Origin: Hormiphora californensis
Taxonomy: Eukaryota; Ctenophora; Tentaculata; Cydippida; Pleurobrachiidae
DNA length: 64,000 bases
Direction: 5' to 3'
NCBI GenBank assembly: GCA_020137815.1
Contig: CM035361.1
Location: 5,809,340 to 5,873,339, forward strand
Made by a program: the position numbers and the translations under genes. Below the pieces are notes generated by a model. It made no database searches, had not been told where the DNA came from, and saw only the letters and a program-made list of their open reading frames with translations. How positions within the stretch are numbered: position 1 is the first letter of the stretch; each line of letters begins with the position of its first letter. Shown piece after piece: positions 11,704 through 24,147 of this stretch.

Positions 11704-13875
11704 CAGTCGGACCCCGATTTAACGGTATCCTCGGGGGAAATGGTTTTGTCCGTTAAATCAGGGTGTCCGCTAAATTGGGGTCAAATACGAGTACCAAATC
11801 CCTCAGTACCTAATCAGCACAGGGTGTCTAATTGTGGGGTCCCTGCCGCCCCCGATTACACCATCTTGGTCAAAGGTATTGTTTCCATTCGACATGCTTC
11901 CAACTAAATACTATACCGTATACCAGTGTGGTGAGAGTGTATTTAGATAGTGTGAAGTGAGGGTGAGTGGTGATGGTCTCAGGTTTTGTTCTAGAAATGT
12001 ACTATCAAAACACAAGATATACCAAAGTGGTAAGTAATTTTTGTATTGTAATTCTGAGCCACTCCGGGTTCCTCCTGGCCGCTATTTGATTTGATTTGAA
12101 ACTAATTTGCAATATATACAGGAAAAGTAGCACACATAAAAATATAAATATATATAAGTCCCTGTATATAGAGCAGATTAGAGGCAGGTCTAAATAGACG
12201 CTTACGCCGCAGAATCATACTAAATCAATCTATAGGGTAATGTAGATAATAAATTAGGTAATATTAAATATTATACGTCGCAGACTGGCGTTATCAAAAC
12301 GTGAGCAGGGGCTTGCAACTCCGTCAACTTGGCGTCGTGGTCCCCTATCGGCTTATCACTATCTTCTTCTTCTTCTTCTTCTTCGTAGAGGCTGTCTCTG
12401 CTTATCACTATCAGTGCAGGTGTGCGGTGAAGGAAACTTGCTCCGTATAATCTCTCCAATTCTTCTTCTTGATATAGGTTATTTGCATGGGCCAGAACAG
12501 TCTCTTTATCTCCGAATCTGGAACTCTTAATAAAGTGAAATAAACCACATCGGCTTGTGGAGCTCCTCTGCAAAACCGTTATCGTGGTCCTTACCGAATT
12601 ACCAAACCGGAGCATGTCCGAACATACTGTTACAATTATGGGGCGTGCTATCCCCTACCTTAATATGAGCCATGGTAATTTGCCCTTTCACATAAATACA
12701 ACCAGGGTTTATATATATCACATCACTCCAAGTGATAACTAAAACCCTGAATCTATAACATACTATTACTATCATAGGGGGCACATATCCAGTGCCCCCG
12801 CATCCACCTCTCCTCCAAGGAAGTTTCCAAAGAGAAATAGCTTCAGCCCGAGTATCCATTTTCTCGCCAACCATTACCAAAACCATTTCGGTATTTCCAC
12901 TCCGTTGGATATATGACAGGCTAGGGGGCACATAATAGTGACCCCGCATCCACCCCTCTCCCAAGGAAGTTTGTAAAAATAATTAACGCCTGTTCGAGAG
13001 TTCATTTTCTCGGTCCAATCATTACCAATCTAGCTTGGTAGTTTCAACTCCATTCACATGGAGTAATATTTCCCCATTTTTTGTCACTAATCTGTCGAAA
13101 CTTTGGCCTGACCCTTTCTCATTTCTTCTAAAACCGTGGCCCACTTGGCCGGACAACTGGCGATCAATGATCGCCCAGTAGTTAATTTCAATACTACCGC
13201 CCAGCCGAAGAGCTGTTGATTCACCGCATAGAATCTAGACTATTATGTGCTCTAATTACAGTCTTGAACTGTACACAAAACAATACCATCGATTATGTAT
13301 TGACCGATATATTCGACTTTGAGTGTGGATCCAGGTACACAACGGATGGTTCTATTGGCTGCATAAACTACTCTTATTTGAGCATAAATTCTCATCCCAT
13401 TTCACAATGTGGGTTCATTACCTATTAGCTATAAACTGCTCTCATTTGAGCACGATTACTCGCCACAATTACTCAACATATTGTATCGGTCTTCTTCAAT
13501 ACCCATGGGTTCCTGTCTGGCGGCGCCAGACCCCAATTTCACCATTATCGGCAAACTGCTCATATTTGAGCATTATTCGTCTGCCTGCTTGTGGAGGGTT
13601 CATCCCTGCGCAGATTGAGCATACCAGCTTAGAAGCTAAGCTTGTCATTCCATAATAAATCACAAGATAGGTCAGAGGTCTTGCTTAAATTAAACACACA
13701 TCACACTTGATAAGCTGCTATGCATTCAAACTTATAAACTGGTTCATATTACCAGTACTCGCATTGCCCGGTAAATCGGGTCAAATACCGTAAATTTCCT
13801 ATTTTGGGGGAAGTTTACCCTCCCGTAAATTGGGGTTCCGGTAAATCGGGGCCCGGTAAAATTTGGGTCCGACTA
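11704..13875. mobile_element. pogo-type element in the intron after A2, filled with retrotransposon debris
   Basis: The left end TA-CAGTCGGACCCCGATTTA begins at 11704 (TA at 11702-11703) and the right end GGTCCGACTA-TA ends at 13875. The ends match the pogo/Tigger-type termini of six other copies in this window, and TA flanks both sides. Most of the interior is a copy of an LTR-retrotransposon flank (11833-12949), so a second element was inserted into or captured by it. No transposase frame is seen. Confidence 0.7.
11833..12949 (-). repeat. Retroelement flank copy L (LTR or 5' leader plus gag start)
   Basis: Direct repeat of 16396-17325. Reading on the minus strand, the shared sequence runs from GACAGGCTAGGGGGCAC-type leader to the first 20 or so codons of gag. 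Copy L has about 190 extra bp at 12085-12280. Such long direct repeats around a retroelement body suggest LTRs, but no TG..CA ends or primer-binding site could be fixed, and inclusion of gag codons is odd. Confidence 0.55.
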
Positions 13876-13879
13876 TAAT

Positions 13880-14060
13880 AGTGGAATATCAGCCACTACC
13901 AGTACATTGATTATCAGTGGATATCCACTATCAGTACATTGAGTTATCGGTGGAATTATCCACTAACAGTACATTGAGTTATCGGTGGAATTATCCCACA
14001 TAAGTACATTGAGTTAGTGGACTATCTCCACTACTTCCACTACAGCGGAACTCACCACTA
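13880..14060. repeat. Short tandem repeat of about 40 bp (CAGTACATTGAGTTATCGG)
   Basis: Four or more imperfect copies of TGGAATTATCCACTAACAG / TACATTGAGTTATCGG follow directly on the right end of the pogo-type element. No function is evident. Confidence 0.7.
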
Positions 14061-15764
14061 ACAGTATTCATTTACATTCACCAATAATAACACATCATAT
14101 CAGATCATACTTACATAATACATATTATTATCCTATATATTCATGGGGAGGTCTTCTGGTAAAATCAAAGGAAAAGGTAGCATACACTGCTCAAATACCC
14201 AAGAAAGAACGCCAAAAGGAAGAGCAGATCCCAGCGGATCTCTCCTGGGTACCTTATGACACACTTCCCCTACAATTTCCCAGGTGCCCTGTTCGCTAGT
14301 TATTCACTGCACACCATACAACTACCTGTATTCACTTATTAATTCACTGCACTCAATACAATTACATGCATTCACTTACAAACATTGAACAGGGCCATGG
14401 CCATACTTAATTACATTTCAATATTCCGGTGGAAAATACCTCCACCTCGGTGGGAAAACACCCCCACCCAGGCAATGCCTAACAAAATCTATTTACCTCC
14501 CCCAACAGTGCAGACTTTTCTTACCTTATTCGTTGTACTAGTATATCTCATATCATATCCGGTGGTTGAATACTGTGCCGTCAACTGTGCTTCCATCACC
14601 CCTTGTCCCCGACTTTTCCCCAAGCCATCATTATCTCTTCTGTCTGGTGATCGTACTCCTCTCCAATGATTCCAATGAGTGGGTTATGAATATGGGTCAC
14701 TCCCATCCCACCGTGTCAATTACACCTTTCACCCGTTCCGGGTTTAAATCATCCTACTCTGAACAGTAATAGTGGGCATACAGAGCCCAATTTCATAGCC
14801 TTTAGTAGTTCAACTTCTACCTGATATTAGTCACTTGTCATTACACAAGACAACAATCCAATCGTATTGACCGCGCTCAATGAATAGTATCCCGGCCGGT
14901 GGTCCACCAAACACGCCCTTACAGAATGATCAATGGTGATCAACAGTATACATCAATGTGTATTACATCACTTCTTGACTTCCATCCAATATATGGAATA
15001 CCTTCACATGATGATGAGAGGATGGTATCCTCTGCTTTCAAATTCAAAATAATATACAACACCCCTCATAACTGGGGACCTGACTGAGCGAGGTATCATG
15101 TTTCCTCCCACATGTAAGAGACAAATCAGCAGGGGATTATTGGTCAGCCCCTGGATGTCAGCAACAACAAAATCTGCTTGTACCTCCACAGTATGTGGAG
15201 CTAGCCCGATACTCATTCGATCAAACTGTCGCACACAGTACACACTGCACAACTCATAGTAGTGCCCTATGCACTAATCAGATTCCATTCACAGGGGTCT
15301 CTACTAAAATTAGAGCCTTTATTCACTTATTATTCACCAAACCGTACCCGTGGATACTATATTTCCACACGCAGTTAATAGACACAGGTGTGTAATATTT
15401 ACGCTTCCACCTTCTGACTCCCAATGCTAATTGTGACAAGGACTCCCGCCGAGCCTTCCCCAACAATCCGAACACTCCCAACGTGGTGTTCGATCATTAT
15501 CGTACTGCATGTTATTCTGATATTGGTAATCAGATCCGTTATTGGGGGTATATTCCTCAAACTGTCGTGAAGGCCCAAATCGATTCATCTGTGAGATTCA
15601 GTTCTGAAAGCTGGGACTGCTACAGCTCCTCTCTTCTCTCTCAACAACTCTCCCCCGGATGGTTTTCCGGGCCTGATGCGAGATTTCAAGCGTTATTGCC
15701 TCCTCAGAGTCTATTAAATCATATTATTAATGTTCCGAATTAGCTGTATGCTAACCCTCATCAT
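14060..15764 (-). other. Decayed interior of an LTR retrotransposon, possible protease remnant
   Basis: No intact frame. The minus-strand piece 15252-15004 includes PHTVEVQADFVVADIQGL, which resembles the middle of a retroviral-type aspartic protease (a VADIQ-like strand), fitting a position downstream of gag. The rest has scattered stops. The identification is weak. Confidence 0.35.
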
Positions 15765-16458
15765 TTATAATGCCCGCAGCTGAGCATCTTTCATTACCGA
15801 GTCCCTACTACTCCTTGCAATTGGATCCGTGTTAGGGAATCCAATGTTACCCAAATCTCGGAGTCTCTCTCCGAATTCATGCACTGATTCACCAGCTTTT
15901 TGGCTGGAATTTCGAATATCAAATCGTGCTTTTAATGCGTTATATCTAGAGCTATCCTCTAGAATTCTCCGAGCACCCTCCTTATCCAGCCCAGGACGAC
16001 GTGTCCAGGTTCGATTCGACAATTCGTTCCTGCATTTTTGGTGGCAGTAGTACAAAACCCCCGATAATGGCTGCTTCACTCAGCCCAGGACATTAACAAG
16101 CCTCATAACCACAGAGAAACTGTCTTATAGTCATTTGTGCAGGTGAGTACACCAGCGGCTGTCTCATTCCCGCTGTCAATAAGCGAGTATCAAGTTCCTT
16201 GTTTCCTCCCAAGGCTCTCTGCAATTTCAACAGGGCTTTAATTCCCTGTTTATTCTCCTCCGGAAGATCTTGAAGGTTTTCCTTCCTGAGTAATTCCTCC
16301 AGCTTTCTTTCAAAAGCTGCTTCCGCTGTTTTCACCGCATCGGCGAAATTGCCTAACTCTAACCCAGGTTCTATCCTGGTCCTATCAGCACCATTTGTGG
16401 GGTCCCTGCCGCCCCCGATTACACCATCTTGGTCAAAGGTATTGTTTCCATTCGACAT
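15765..16458 (-). pseudogene. gag-like gene of an LTR retrotransposon, broken
   Basis: Two minus-strand open pieces. 16458-16093 starts MSNGNNTFDQDGVIGGGRDP and has a helical charged segment (EAAFERKLEELLRK). 16079-15765 contains ESVHEFGERLRDLGN, the SV.EFxxRLxxL pattern of Gypsy/BEL-like gag proteins. Between them is a frame break, so one gag has been split. The codons before the break match the start copied at 11833-11900. No pol is intact in the window. Confidence 0.65.
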
Positions 16459-17325
16459 GCTTCCAACTAAATACTATACCGTATACCAGTGTGGTGAGAG
16501 TGTATTTAGATAGTGTGAAGTGAGGGTGAGTGTGATGGTCTCAGGTTTTGTTCTAGAAATGTACTATCAAAAACCAAGATATACCAAAGTGGTAAGTAAT
16601 TTTTGTATTGTAATTCGAGCCACTCCGGGTTCCTCCTGGCCGCTATTTATACGTCGCAGACTGGCGTTATCAAAACGTGAGCAGGGGCTTGCAAACTCCG
16701 TCAACTTGGCGTCGTGGTCCCCTATCGGCTTATCACTATTCTCTTCTTCTTCTTCTTCTTCGTGAGGCTGTCTCTGCTATCTATCAGTGGCGGTGTCGGG
16801 AAGGAAACTTGCTCCGTATAATCTCTCCAATTCTTCTTCTTGATATAGGTTATTTGCATGGGCCAAACAGTCCTTTATCTCCGAAATCTGGAACTCTTAA
16901 TAGTGAAATAAACCACATCGGCTTGTGGAGCTCCTCTGCAAAAACCGTTATCGGTGGTCTAAAACCGAATTACCAAACTCGGAGCTGTGTCCAACTACTG
17001 TTACAATTATGGGGCGTGCTATCCCCTACCTTAATATGAGCCATGTTAATTGCCCATTCACATAAATACAACCAGGTTTTTTATATATATCACATCACTC
17101 CAAGTGATAACTAAAACCCTGAATCTATAACATACTATTACTATCATAGGGGGCACATATCCAGTGACCCCGCATCCACCTCTCTCTCCAAGGAAGTTTC
17201 CAAAGAGAAATAGCTTCAGCCCGAGTATCCATTTTCTCGGCCCAACCATTACCAAAACCATTTCGGTAGTTCCACTCCTGTTGGATATATGACAGGCTAG
17301 GGGGCACATAATAGTGACCCCGCAT
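16396..17325 (-). repeat. Retroelement flank copy R (leader/LTR plus gag start)
   Basis: Partner of 11833-12949. It precedes the gag remnant on the minus strand, as a 5' LTR/leader would. It ends at CCGCAT next to a short direct repeat, ACTGAGTGTCTAATT twice at 17328-17357. Confidence 0.55.
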
Positions 17326-17510
17326 AATTACTGAGTGTCTAATTACTGAGTGTCTAATTAAGGAGGGGTCGGGCCCCCTGTAACACGACGATCGATGTTC
17401 GGTACTGCACTGTACAGTCACTGTAGTGCGTACTGAATGAGGGTCCAATGCTCTCCATAACATATCATCTGCAAATGAAATTACACCAATTGATAAGTTT
17501 TTCCCTTCAG

Positions 17511-17693
17511 AACCAGTCGAATGCCCTGCCTTTACTGTTGACGGATCAACACAAGGGAGTTGGGCTGCCTCACCAACAGGAACAACTGCCACTATCGAAT
17601 GTGCTGCCAACCATATCCTAATGGGAAGTAAAACACTGACATGTCAGGAGGATGGATCGTGGTCAAGTGATGTACCACAGTGCAACAAAATTG
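17511..17693 (+). CDS. Sushi/CCP exon S1 of the modular protein
   Basis: A 183-bp phase 1-1 exon between CCTTCAG (to 17510) and GTAAGT (from 17694), encoding 61 residues. Cysteines are at positions 5, 31, 45 and 58 with the conserved Trp before the last one (DGSWSSDVPQC), the full sushi pattern C..C..C..W..C in the usual 60-residue length. It lies between A2 and A3 on the same strand and in the same phase, so it fits the modular gene. A near-identical exon is at 41304. Confidence 0.9.
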
Positions 17694-18108
17694 GTAAGTT
17701 TATCAACAGATCCATGAACTTTTCATAAACTTAGGATATTTCTTTCTCGCTACGGCTTTCGAATTAAATGGTATTTTCTCGTTACGGTAATTGACTAGAA
17801 ATCGAGCATCTTTCATGTCAGCCCTTAATGGTTGGCAATGCTGTCTCGGTATAGTAAAGATTACCCAACACTATATGCAATAGTGACTACTACACATGGT
17901 GGTTAACACACCTATATTTTATCATTATGATTGTCCAATGTTAGCAGGGTGTCTTTGGTAACACAATTACCCCTTGCGGGCACGTTAGAACGTGCCTTAC
18001 TACCGCAATGCCCTATAGTTAGAGGGGTAATTTTGTTACCAAAACTATTCTTACCATTGGTAATTACCCCTCTAATAATACCAAGGGGTGGCTCTGAATT
18101 GTGTAATT
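17694..18108 (+). other. Intron S1-A3, first part
   Basis: About 17940-18108 is a paralogue of the intron before A1. It includes inverted pieces GGTAACACAATTACCCCT and AGGGGTAATTTTGTTACC. No coding sequence. Confidence 0.6.
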
Positions 18109-18110
18109 TA

Positions 18111-19053
18111 GGGGAGTTGTACCCCAAATGGGATACCATTATGTTTTGTTCAATATCATCTCCCAGAAAAGAGCGAGATTAGATTTTTTCAATTCTATAC
18201 TATGAAAAGAAGTCAATAAACTTACCCAAGACGATTTTATACTTCATTCACTAAAAGATGATGAGATATTATAGTGCTATCCCATTTGTGGGCCAATTTA
18301 TGAATTTTGAAAATTTTTTGGTCGAATGGGATAGTATAGCTGATGGCCAAAAGCCATAGAACTTAATCCTGGAAACTTTACCGCAGACATTTACAATCCC
18401 AAGGATGCTAATGAAACATTTTCGAACAGCTGCTAATTTTATAACTATCTGTTTCTGTATTGCAAAATTTTGGCAGGACTGGATGTCATTTTCTAGCGTC
18501 AAATGGGATAGTCAGACATAGGAGAAGCTACAACGTGAATGAATCAGTGTTTAGTTAGAGACATACCTTAATACTCCAGTAAAACCTATTCTTTTCACGG
18601 TTCAACTCATTTTTCTAAGTAGCCAGTTCACAATATGAACTTCCGGGGTATCCCATTTGAGGGAAATGAAAGTGTCCCATTTGGGGGAAATGTTGGGTCA
18701 AGAAAATTAAGTCAAGTTAAGTCAAAGCATTATTGTAGAGTAGTATAGAGAGACTTTAACTTACTAAAAATTAGTTAATTAACCATTTCCGACAACTAAA
18801 ACTATCCTTTAGCTTATAGGAGAAGCCTAAAAGGAAGTTATAAAGAGCTGATTATTCAAAATTCATTTTTTTCGATGTACCTACCTCTATCAAACCCAGA
18901 ATTTTCAGCAGAAATAGATACGCATTTGATAGGAATGGTTAGATGCCATGTCTATTGTATTCCCAATAAGTTAAATTTGTGCACGTAAGACGGTTCAGCC
19001 CAAACCTGTCTCATCCCATTTGACCTACTATCCCATTTGAGGTACATCTCCCC
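18111..19053. mobile_element. 943-bp TA-target DNA element with CCCATTTG repeats
   Basis: The ends are inverted: GGGGAGTTGTACCCCAAAT at 18111 and the complement of ATTTGAGGTACATCTCCCC at 19053. TA flanks both (18109-18110, 19054-19055). The paralogous intron upstream of A1 has the empty site at 9720-9721 (GTGTAATTTACATTTG), proving insertion. Subterminal copies of CCCATTTG/CAAATGGGATA recur at least seven times inside. No transposase was found; it is Tc1/mariner-like only by its TA target. Confidence 0.85.
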
Positions 19054-19140
19054 TACATTTGAAAAGTGTCTTGCCAAAACGTTTCTTAAAAAACGAGAGT
19101 AAGGTAGTTCACTGTGGATAGTATATTTATTGTTTTTCAG

Positions 19141-19560
19141 ACTGGACAGCTGTAGAGGGGAATGTGAAGATACCCTGGAACCTGGAGGCAACATCTCTCC
19201 AGATAAAGACGGACTCTACACTGGGCAGTGATGATAAGATCTATGTGAGGATATACGACAAGGACAGCAGCTGGATCGGTACTGTGGGTGTGTCGTTCTC
19301 CTCCACAATGCAGTATGGGATAAACTACTGCACCAACAGCTGGACATACCTGCCCGTACAACCCCCGGTGGAGGTGAACAAGATTTGGACGATCACCAAA
19401 ACAGAGACCGCCCTCATCATCACATGTAATAATGTGGAGGTGGTGAACTACCTGTTCGCAGATAGTTCAAATAACAACTGTGTTACCAAGTTGGGTGGTG
19501 ATGTTGCGGAGGAGATCGCATTTATCAGTACTGACACAGCATCTGACTTCTACAGAGCAG
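19141..19560 (+). CDS. Module A3 exon of the modular protein
   Basis: A 420-bp phase 1-1 exon between TTTTTCAG (to 19140) and GTAAAG (from 19561). It encodes (D)WTAVEGNVKIPWNLEATSL to DTASDFYRA with NYCTNSW, IITCNN and NNCVTKL cysteines. The upstream intron is shared with A1 and the downstream intron (an AT repeat, then CCACTGCGTACAGAATG) is shared with the region before sushi exon S2. The gene therefore grew by copying module-plus-intron units. Confidence 0.85.
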
Positions 19561-19577
19561 GTAAAGGTCTAAATATA

Positions 19578-19578
<1 letters not shown>

Positions 19579-19641
<63 letters not shown>
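19579..19641. repeat. (AT)n microsatellite in the intron after A3
   Basis: About 30 uninterrupted AT units. A shorter AT tract sits at the paralogous place before sushi exon S2 (about 41185-41210). Confidence 0.95.
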
Positions 19642-19647
<6 letters not shown>

Positions 19648-21696
19648 ACCACTGCGTACAGAATGATAATCACCTCTTTTGTAGGATTCTATCACGTAGT
19701 CTATAGGCGTCAGCGCCAGTTTGGGACATATGGCTCCTCCAAACTCGCTGGCGATTGTGTTGAAGTTGAGTAGTCATGTTCACGAAACGTGGTGAACAGG
19801 GGGTGAACAGATCAAATCGAGCAAACGATCATCCACACAACCGGCAGAGAGATGAATCAAGGATGCACGTGCAGTTTAAGGCTCAAGCTGGCAGGTTGCC
19901 AGGGTCCCTCTAGGGACATCACGTGCAAAAGGCCATTTCCAGGAATTTTGTGCCATATTTGGTAAAAAAACCATCACCCATCATTTCCCTATTTGCTTTA
20001 ATAATAGTATGATTCCTACAAAGTTTCAAGTCGATATTTCAAGCAGATCGGGAGATAATTGCGGCTCAGGTGCCCCTGAGCCACTTTTGTTAGTGCGGGG
20101 GCAATTTTAAAATTTTAATTGCTTATAATTAATTAATTAAGTAAAAAATCAAAAATCAGGCTCCGTGGTGACTCTTAGTTATACCACTAGAACATGCCTA
20201 CAAAGTTTTAGATCGATATGTCAAACAGTGTGGCCACAGTTTGAATTTTAAAATTGCTCAGGGGCAGTTTTTCAAATGCTCAGGGGCAATGCTCAGGGGC
20301 ACCAGAAAAATGTCCATTTTTGCATGCCTATAACTCATTGATTACTTAATTTTGACTATTCTAACTTTTTGTAGATCATTTTTTATGCTTGAAGAGCATT
20401 CCTACAAAGTTTCAAGTCGATATTTCAAGCAGATCGGGAGATAATTTCGGCTCAGGGGCAATGCTCAGGGGACAGAACACGCCATGCTCAGGGGCACGGT
20501 GCAGGGGCTACTTTTTAATTACCTATAATTAATTAATTAGGCAAAAAATCAAAAATCCGGCCACGTTATGACACGTAGTTATACTACTAGAACTCGCCTA
20601 CAAAATTTCAGGTCGATATCTCAAAAAATGTGGCCACAATCGCTGCCTGAAATTTGCCCCCCCCCCCCCCCCAAAAAAAGACCTACGTTTGTATATATGT
20701 TCGCAACAGGCAAGCTTCCCCTCGTCCGACCCGAAGTTGGAATCATATGGGTTTAGTTTGTCGAACCGGCAAGTTGCTAACATATTTCAAATCTTCACTA
20801 CTTCTCAAATGATCTAATCCCATACATTCAGTCTAATACCAGAATAAAATTGTAAATCCTATTAAAAATAGAGACAAAAATAGTGGCACCAAAATGTGAA
20901 ATGCCCTTGTAGTTAGTGGGAGCAGAACAAAATCAATTTCCTATCTCACCACATTAATAAATAATTAATTAAGTTAATGCTCTTATTTGTTTTAGAGGTG
21001 CTCAAATTTGAACTAAAGGTGGAGTTTATAGCAAGAAAGGGCTATTTTACGGCAAATTCCCTGGTTGCTATGGTAACCAAATCCGTTGTCATGGTAAATC
21101 AATCGAACTCTTTCAAGTTCTACCGCCAGCCACTGGATGAAATTTATCCATTTCATTGTGCACAATGCACAGGCTTTGGTTACGAAGTTACCCCTTGCCA
21201 GCGCGCACGCGAAGGTCGCCCGGCGACAGAGTGTGAGGTGTCCTCGATACCAAGCACAGGCTTGTGTAACAAAAAGGGGCATTTTTATAGCTTATTGTTC
21301 ATCATAACCTGAAATAAATAATTTTCATTACTTTCACAAAGGCTCAAAGTTTGAATATCAAATTTGCCAAAACTGTGTAGGGGCAAATTGGTGCAGGGGC
21401 AAAAGTTTTAATTGATTATTATTAATTAATTAATTAGAAAATCAAAAATCCGGCTCCGTTATGACTCGTAGTTATACTACTAGAACATATTTAGGTGCCG
21501 GCAGGCACCTCCGACCCGAAGAAAACAGAAAAAACGGAAAAAAATTTTTGCCCCTGCACCAAATCCAAAAAGTGACGGCCCTATATAGCAGAAGAATAGA
21601 AGATTTTCTGGGGGGGGGGGGGGGCAAATTTCAGGCAGCGATTGCGGCCACATCGTTTGAGATATCGACCTGAAATTTTGTAGGCATGTTCTAGTA

Positions 21697-22538
21697 CAGT
21701 CGAACCCCGATTTAGTGGCATCCTCGGGGGAAAAAAATCCTGCCACTAAATCGGGGTGCCACTAAATCGGGGTGAGCCATACTTGACCCATAAAAACCTA
21801 TTTCATGCCCAAAATGCTATACTAAGACTAAAGACACCTCTAACTGTTATATGCAATGTTCATGTATTGATGAAATGGTCATTTCTGATTAGAAATAGAA
21901 AACTATAAAATAACTTTTTCAAAAAAATTGTGAACAATTAGTTATACCAGCCCGTCCGATTTGTGTTTCGAATCGGTGCAGCTTCCTGGATGTCCTGTCG
22001 CTAATTAGCGGTTTCGAAACGAACCGATACGTGATACCATGCCGAATCGGGGCACCCTAAGCGGGTGAGGAAGTATCAAAATAACTTTTTCTCTCAAAAT
22101 TTATGGGGAGCACCGATCAAAGCATTGACAATCGTACTGTAAAATTTTGCAAAAAAAAGTTTTAAATTTTAGGTATACCAGCCACGTCCGAATCGTGTTT
22201 CGAATCGGTGCATCTTATCGCATGTCCTGCTGCTAATTAGACGGTTTGGAACGAATCGAAACGTGATCCCCATCGAATCGAAATTTTGACGCTTGGTGAA
22301 CTTATGATTCAATGGCCCCATGGGGATCACGTATCGGTTCGTTCAAAACCGTCTAATTAGCAGCAGGACATGCGATAAGATTCACTGATTCGAAACACGA
22401 TTCGGACGTGGCTGGTATTCCTATGAAAATTTTCAAAAAATTTTCAAAAATTTCACAAAAAAATTTTTGGGGGAAAAAAATCTTGCCACTAAATCGGGGT
22501 GCCACTAAATCGGGGGCCACTAAATCGGGGTCCGACTG
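21697..22538. mobile_element. pogo-type MITE P1 with TA duplication
   Basis: Ends CAGTCGAACCCCGATTTAG and the complement GGTCCGACTG, with TA on both sides. The opposite palindrome arm at about 26561-26575 shows the empty site (TACTACTAGAAC), confirming the boundaries. The interior has repeated 'CGATTCGAAACACGATTCGG' and GTATCACGTATCGG blocks and no transposase. Confidence 0.85.
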
Positions 22539-23166
22539 TAGTATAACTACGTGTCATAACGTGGCCGGATTTTTGATTTTTTAATTAATTAATTAATTAT
22601 AAGCTATCAAAATTTGCCCCTGCACATTGCCCCTGTACATTTCGATTTTTTGCCCCTGCACGCGTGCCCCTGCACATGGTTTATCTTCCGTTCTGCTTGA
22701 AATATCGACTTGAAACTTTGTAGGAATGTTCTTCAATCATAAAAAATGATATTCGAAAAGTGGGAGTATTGAAAATTAATTAATTAATTAGTTATAGGCA
22801 TGCAAAAATTGACTTTTTTAGGGCCCCCTGCACTTTTTTTGAAAATGTGCAGGGGCAAATACCCCTGCACATTTTTTGCAATTTTGATATTCAAACTGTG
22901 GCCAAACTGTTTGTTTTTTCGAAATGAAACTTTGTATGCATGTTCTAGTAGTATAACTACGAGTCATAAAAAGGCTGGATTTCTTATTTTTAATTTAACT
23001 AATTAATTATAAGTAATTAAAATTTTGCCCCTGCACCATCTTTCCCCTGCACCGCTGATTTCGACCCCCTGCACATTTCCTGAACAAGGCAACTAAAAAT
23101 GGTATATTTTCTGTTCTGCTATAAATAACGACCTATAATTTTGTAGTAATGTAGTTCATGCATATA

Positions 23167-24147
23167 CAGTCGGACCCCGATTTACCGGGCCCCGATTTAC
23201 CGGAACCCCGATTTACCGGGAGGATTTCTTTCCCCCGATTTTTTTTGGAAAATTTTCGAAGTTTTGCCGGTTGGTAAACTTGCATTTGCAATTCGCTAGG
23301 TCTAATGGGGATCACGTATCGGTTCGTTTTGAACCGTCTAATTAGCGGCAGGACACGTACGATAAGATGCACCGATTCGAAAAACGATTCGAACGTGGCT
23401 GGTATACCTTAGAAAAATTTCATAACTTTTTTTTTGCAAAATTTTACAGAATGATTGTCAATGCTTTGATCGATGCTCCCCGTAAATTTTCAGAGAAAAA
23501 GTTATTTTGAAATGTTGATACTTCCTCACCCCGCTTAGGGTGCCCAGATTCGGCATGGTATCACGTATCGGTTCGTTTCGAACCGTCTAATTAGCGGCAG
23601 GACACGTGAGAAGATGCACCGATTCGAAACACGATTCGAAAGTGGCTGGTATACCTTTAAAAAAATTTCATAACTTTTTTTTGCAAAATTTTACAGAATC
23701 ATTGTCGATGCTTTGATCGATGCTCCCCGTAAACTTTCAGTGAAAAAGTTATTTTGAAACTTTGATACTTCCTCACCCCGCTTAGGGTGCCCAGTTTCGG
23801 CATGGTATCACGTATCGGTTCGTTTCGAGCCGTCTAATTAGCGGCAGGACATGCGATAAGATGCACCGATTCGAAACACGATTCGGACTCGGTCGGAGTG
23901 GTTTAACTTTATAAAAAGTTTTACAATTTTTTTTGAATTTTTTAAATTTTCTATTTCTAATGACAGAAACAATGATTATATTGTCATTAATAAATGTATA
24001 CTATACAGTTAGAGGTGTCTTGGTATAGAATTTTGGACAAAAGTAGGATTTATGGGTCAAGTATGCTCTACCCCGATATACCGGGCACCCCGATTTACCG
24101 GGCAAAATGGCTTCCCCCGAGGATCCCGGTAAATCGGGGTCCGACTG
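23167..24147. mobile_element. pogo-type MITE P2 with TA duplication
   Basis: CAGTCGGACCCCGATTTACC at the left, GGGGTCCGACTG at the right, TA on both sides. The empty site is readable in the other arm near 25180-25192 (CTTTCTATATGCATGAAC). Inside are two to three tandem blocks of about 300 bp with GATTCGAAACACGATTCG and CTCACCCCGCTTAGGGTGCC. Confidence 0.85.
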
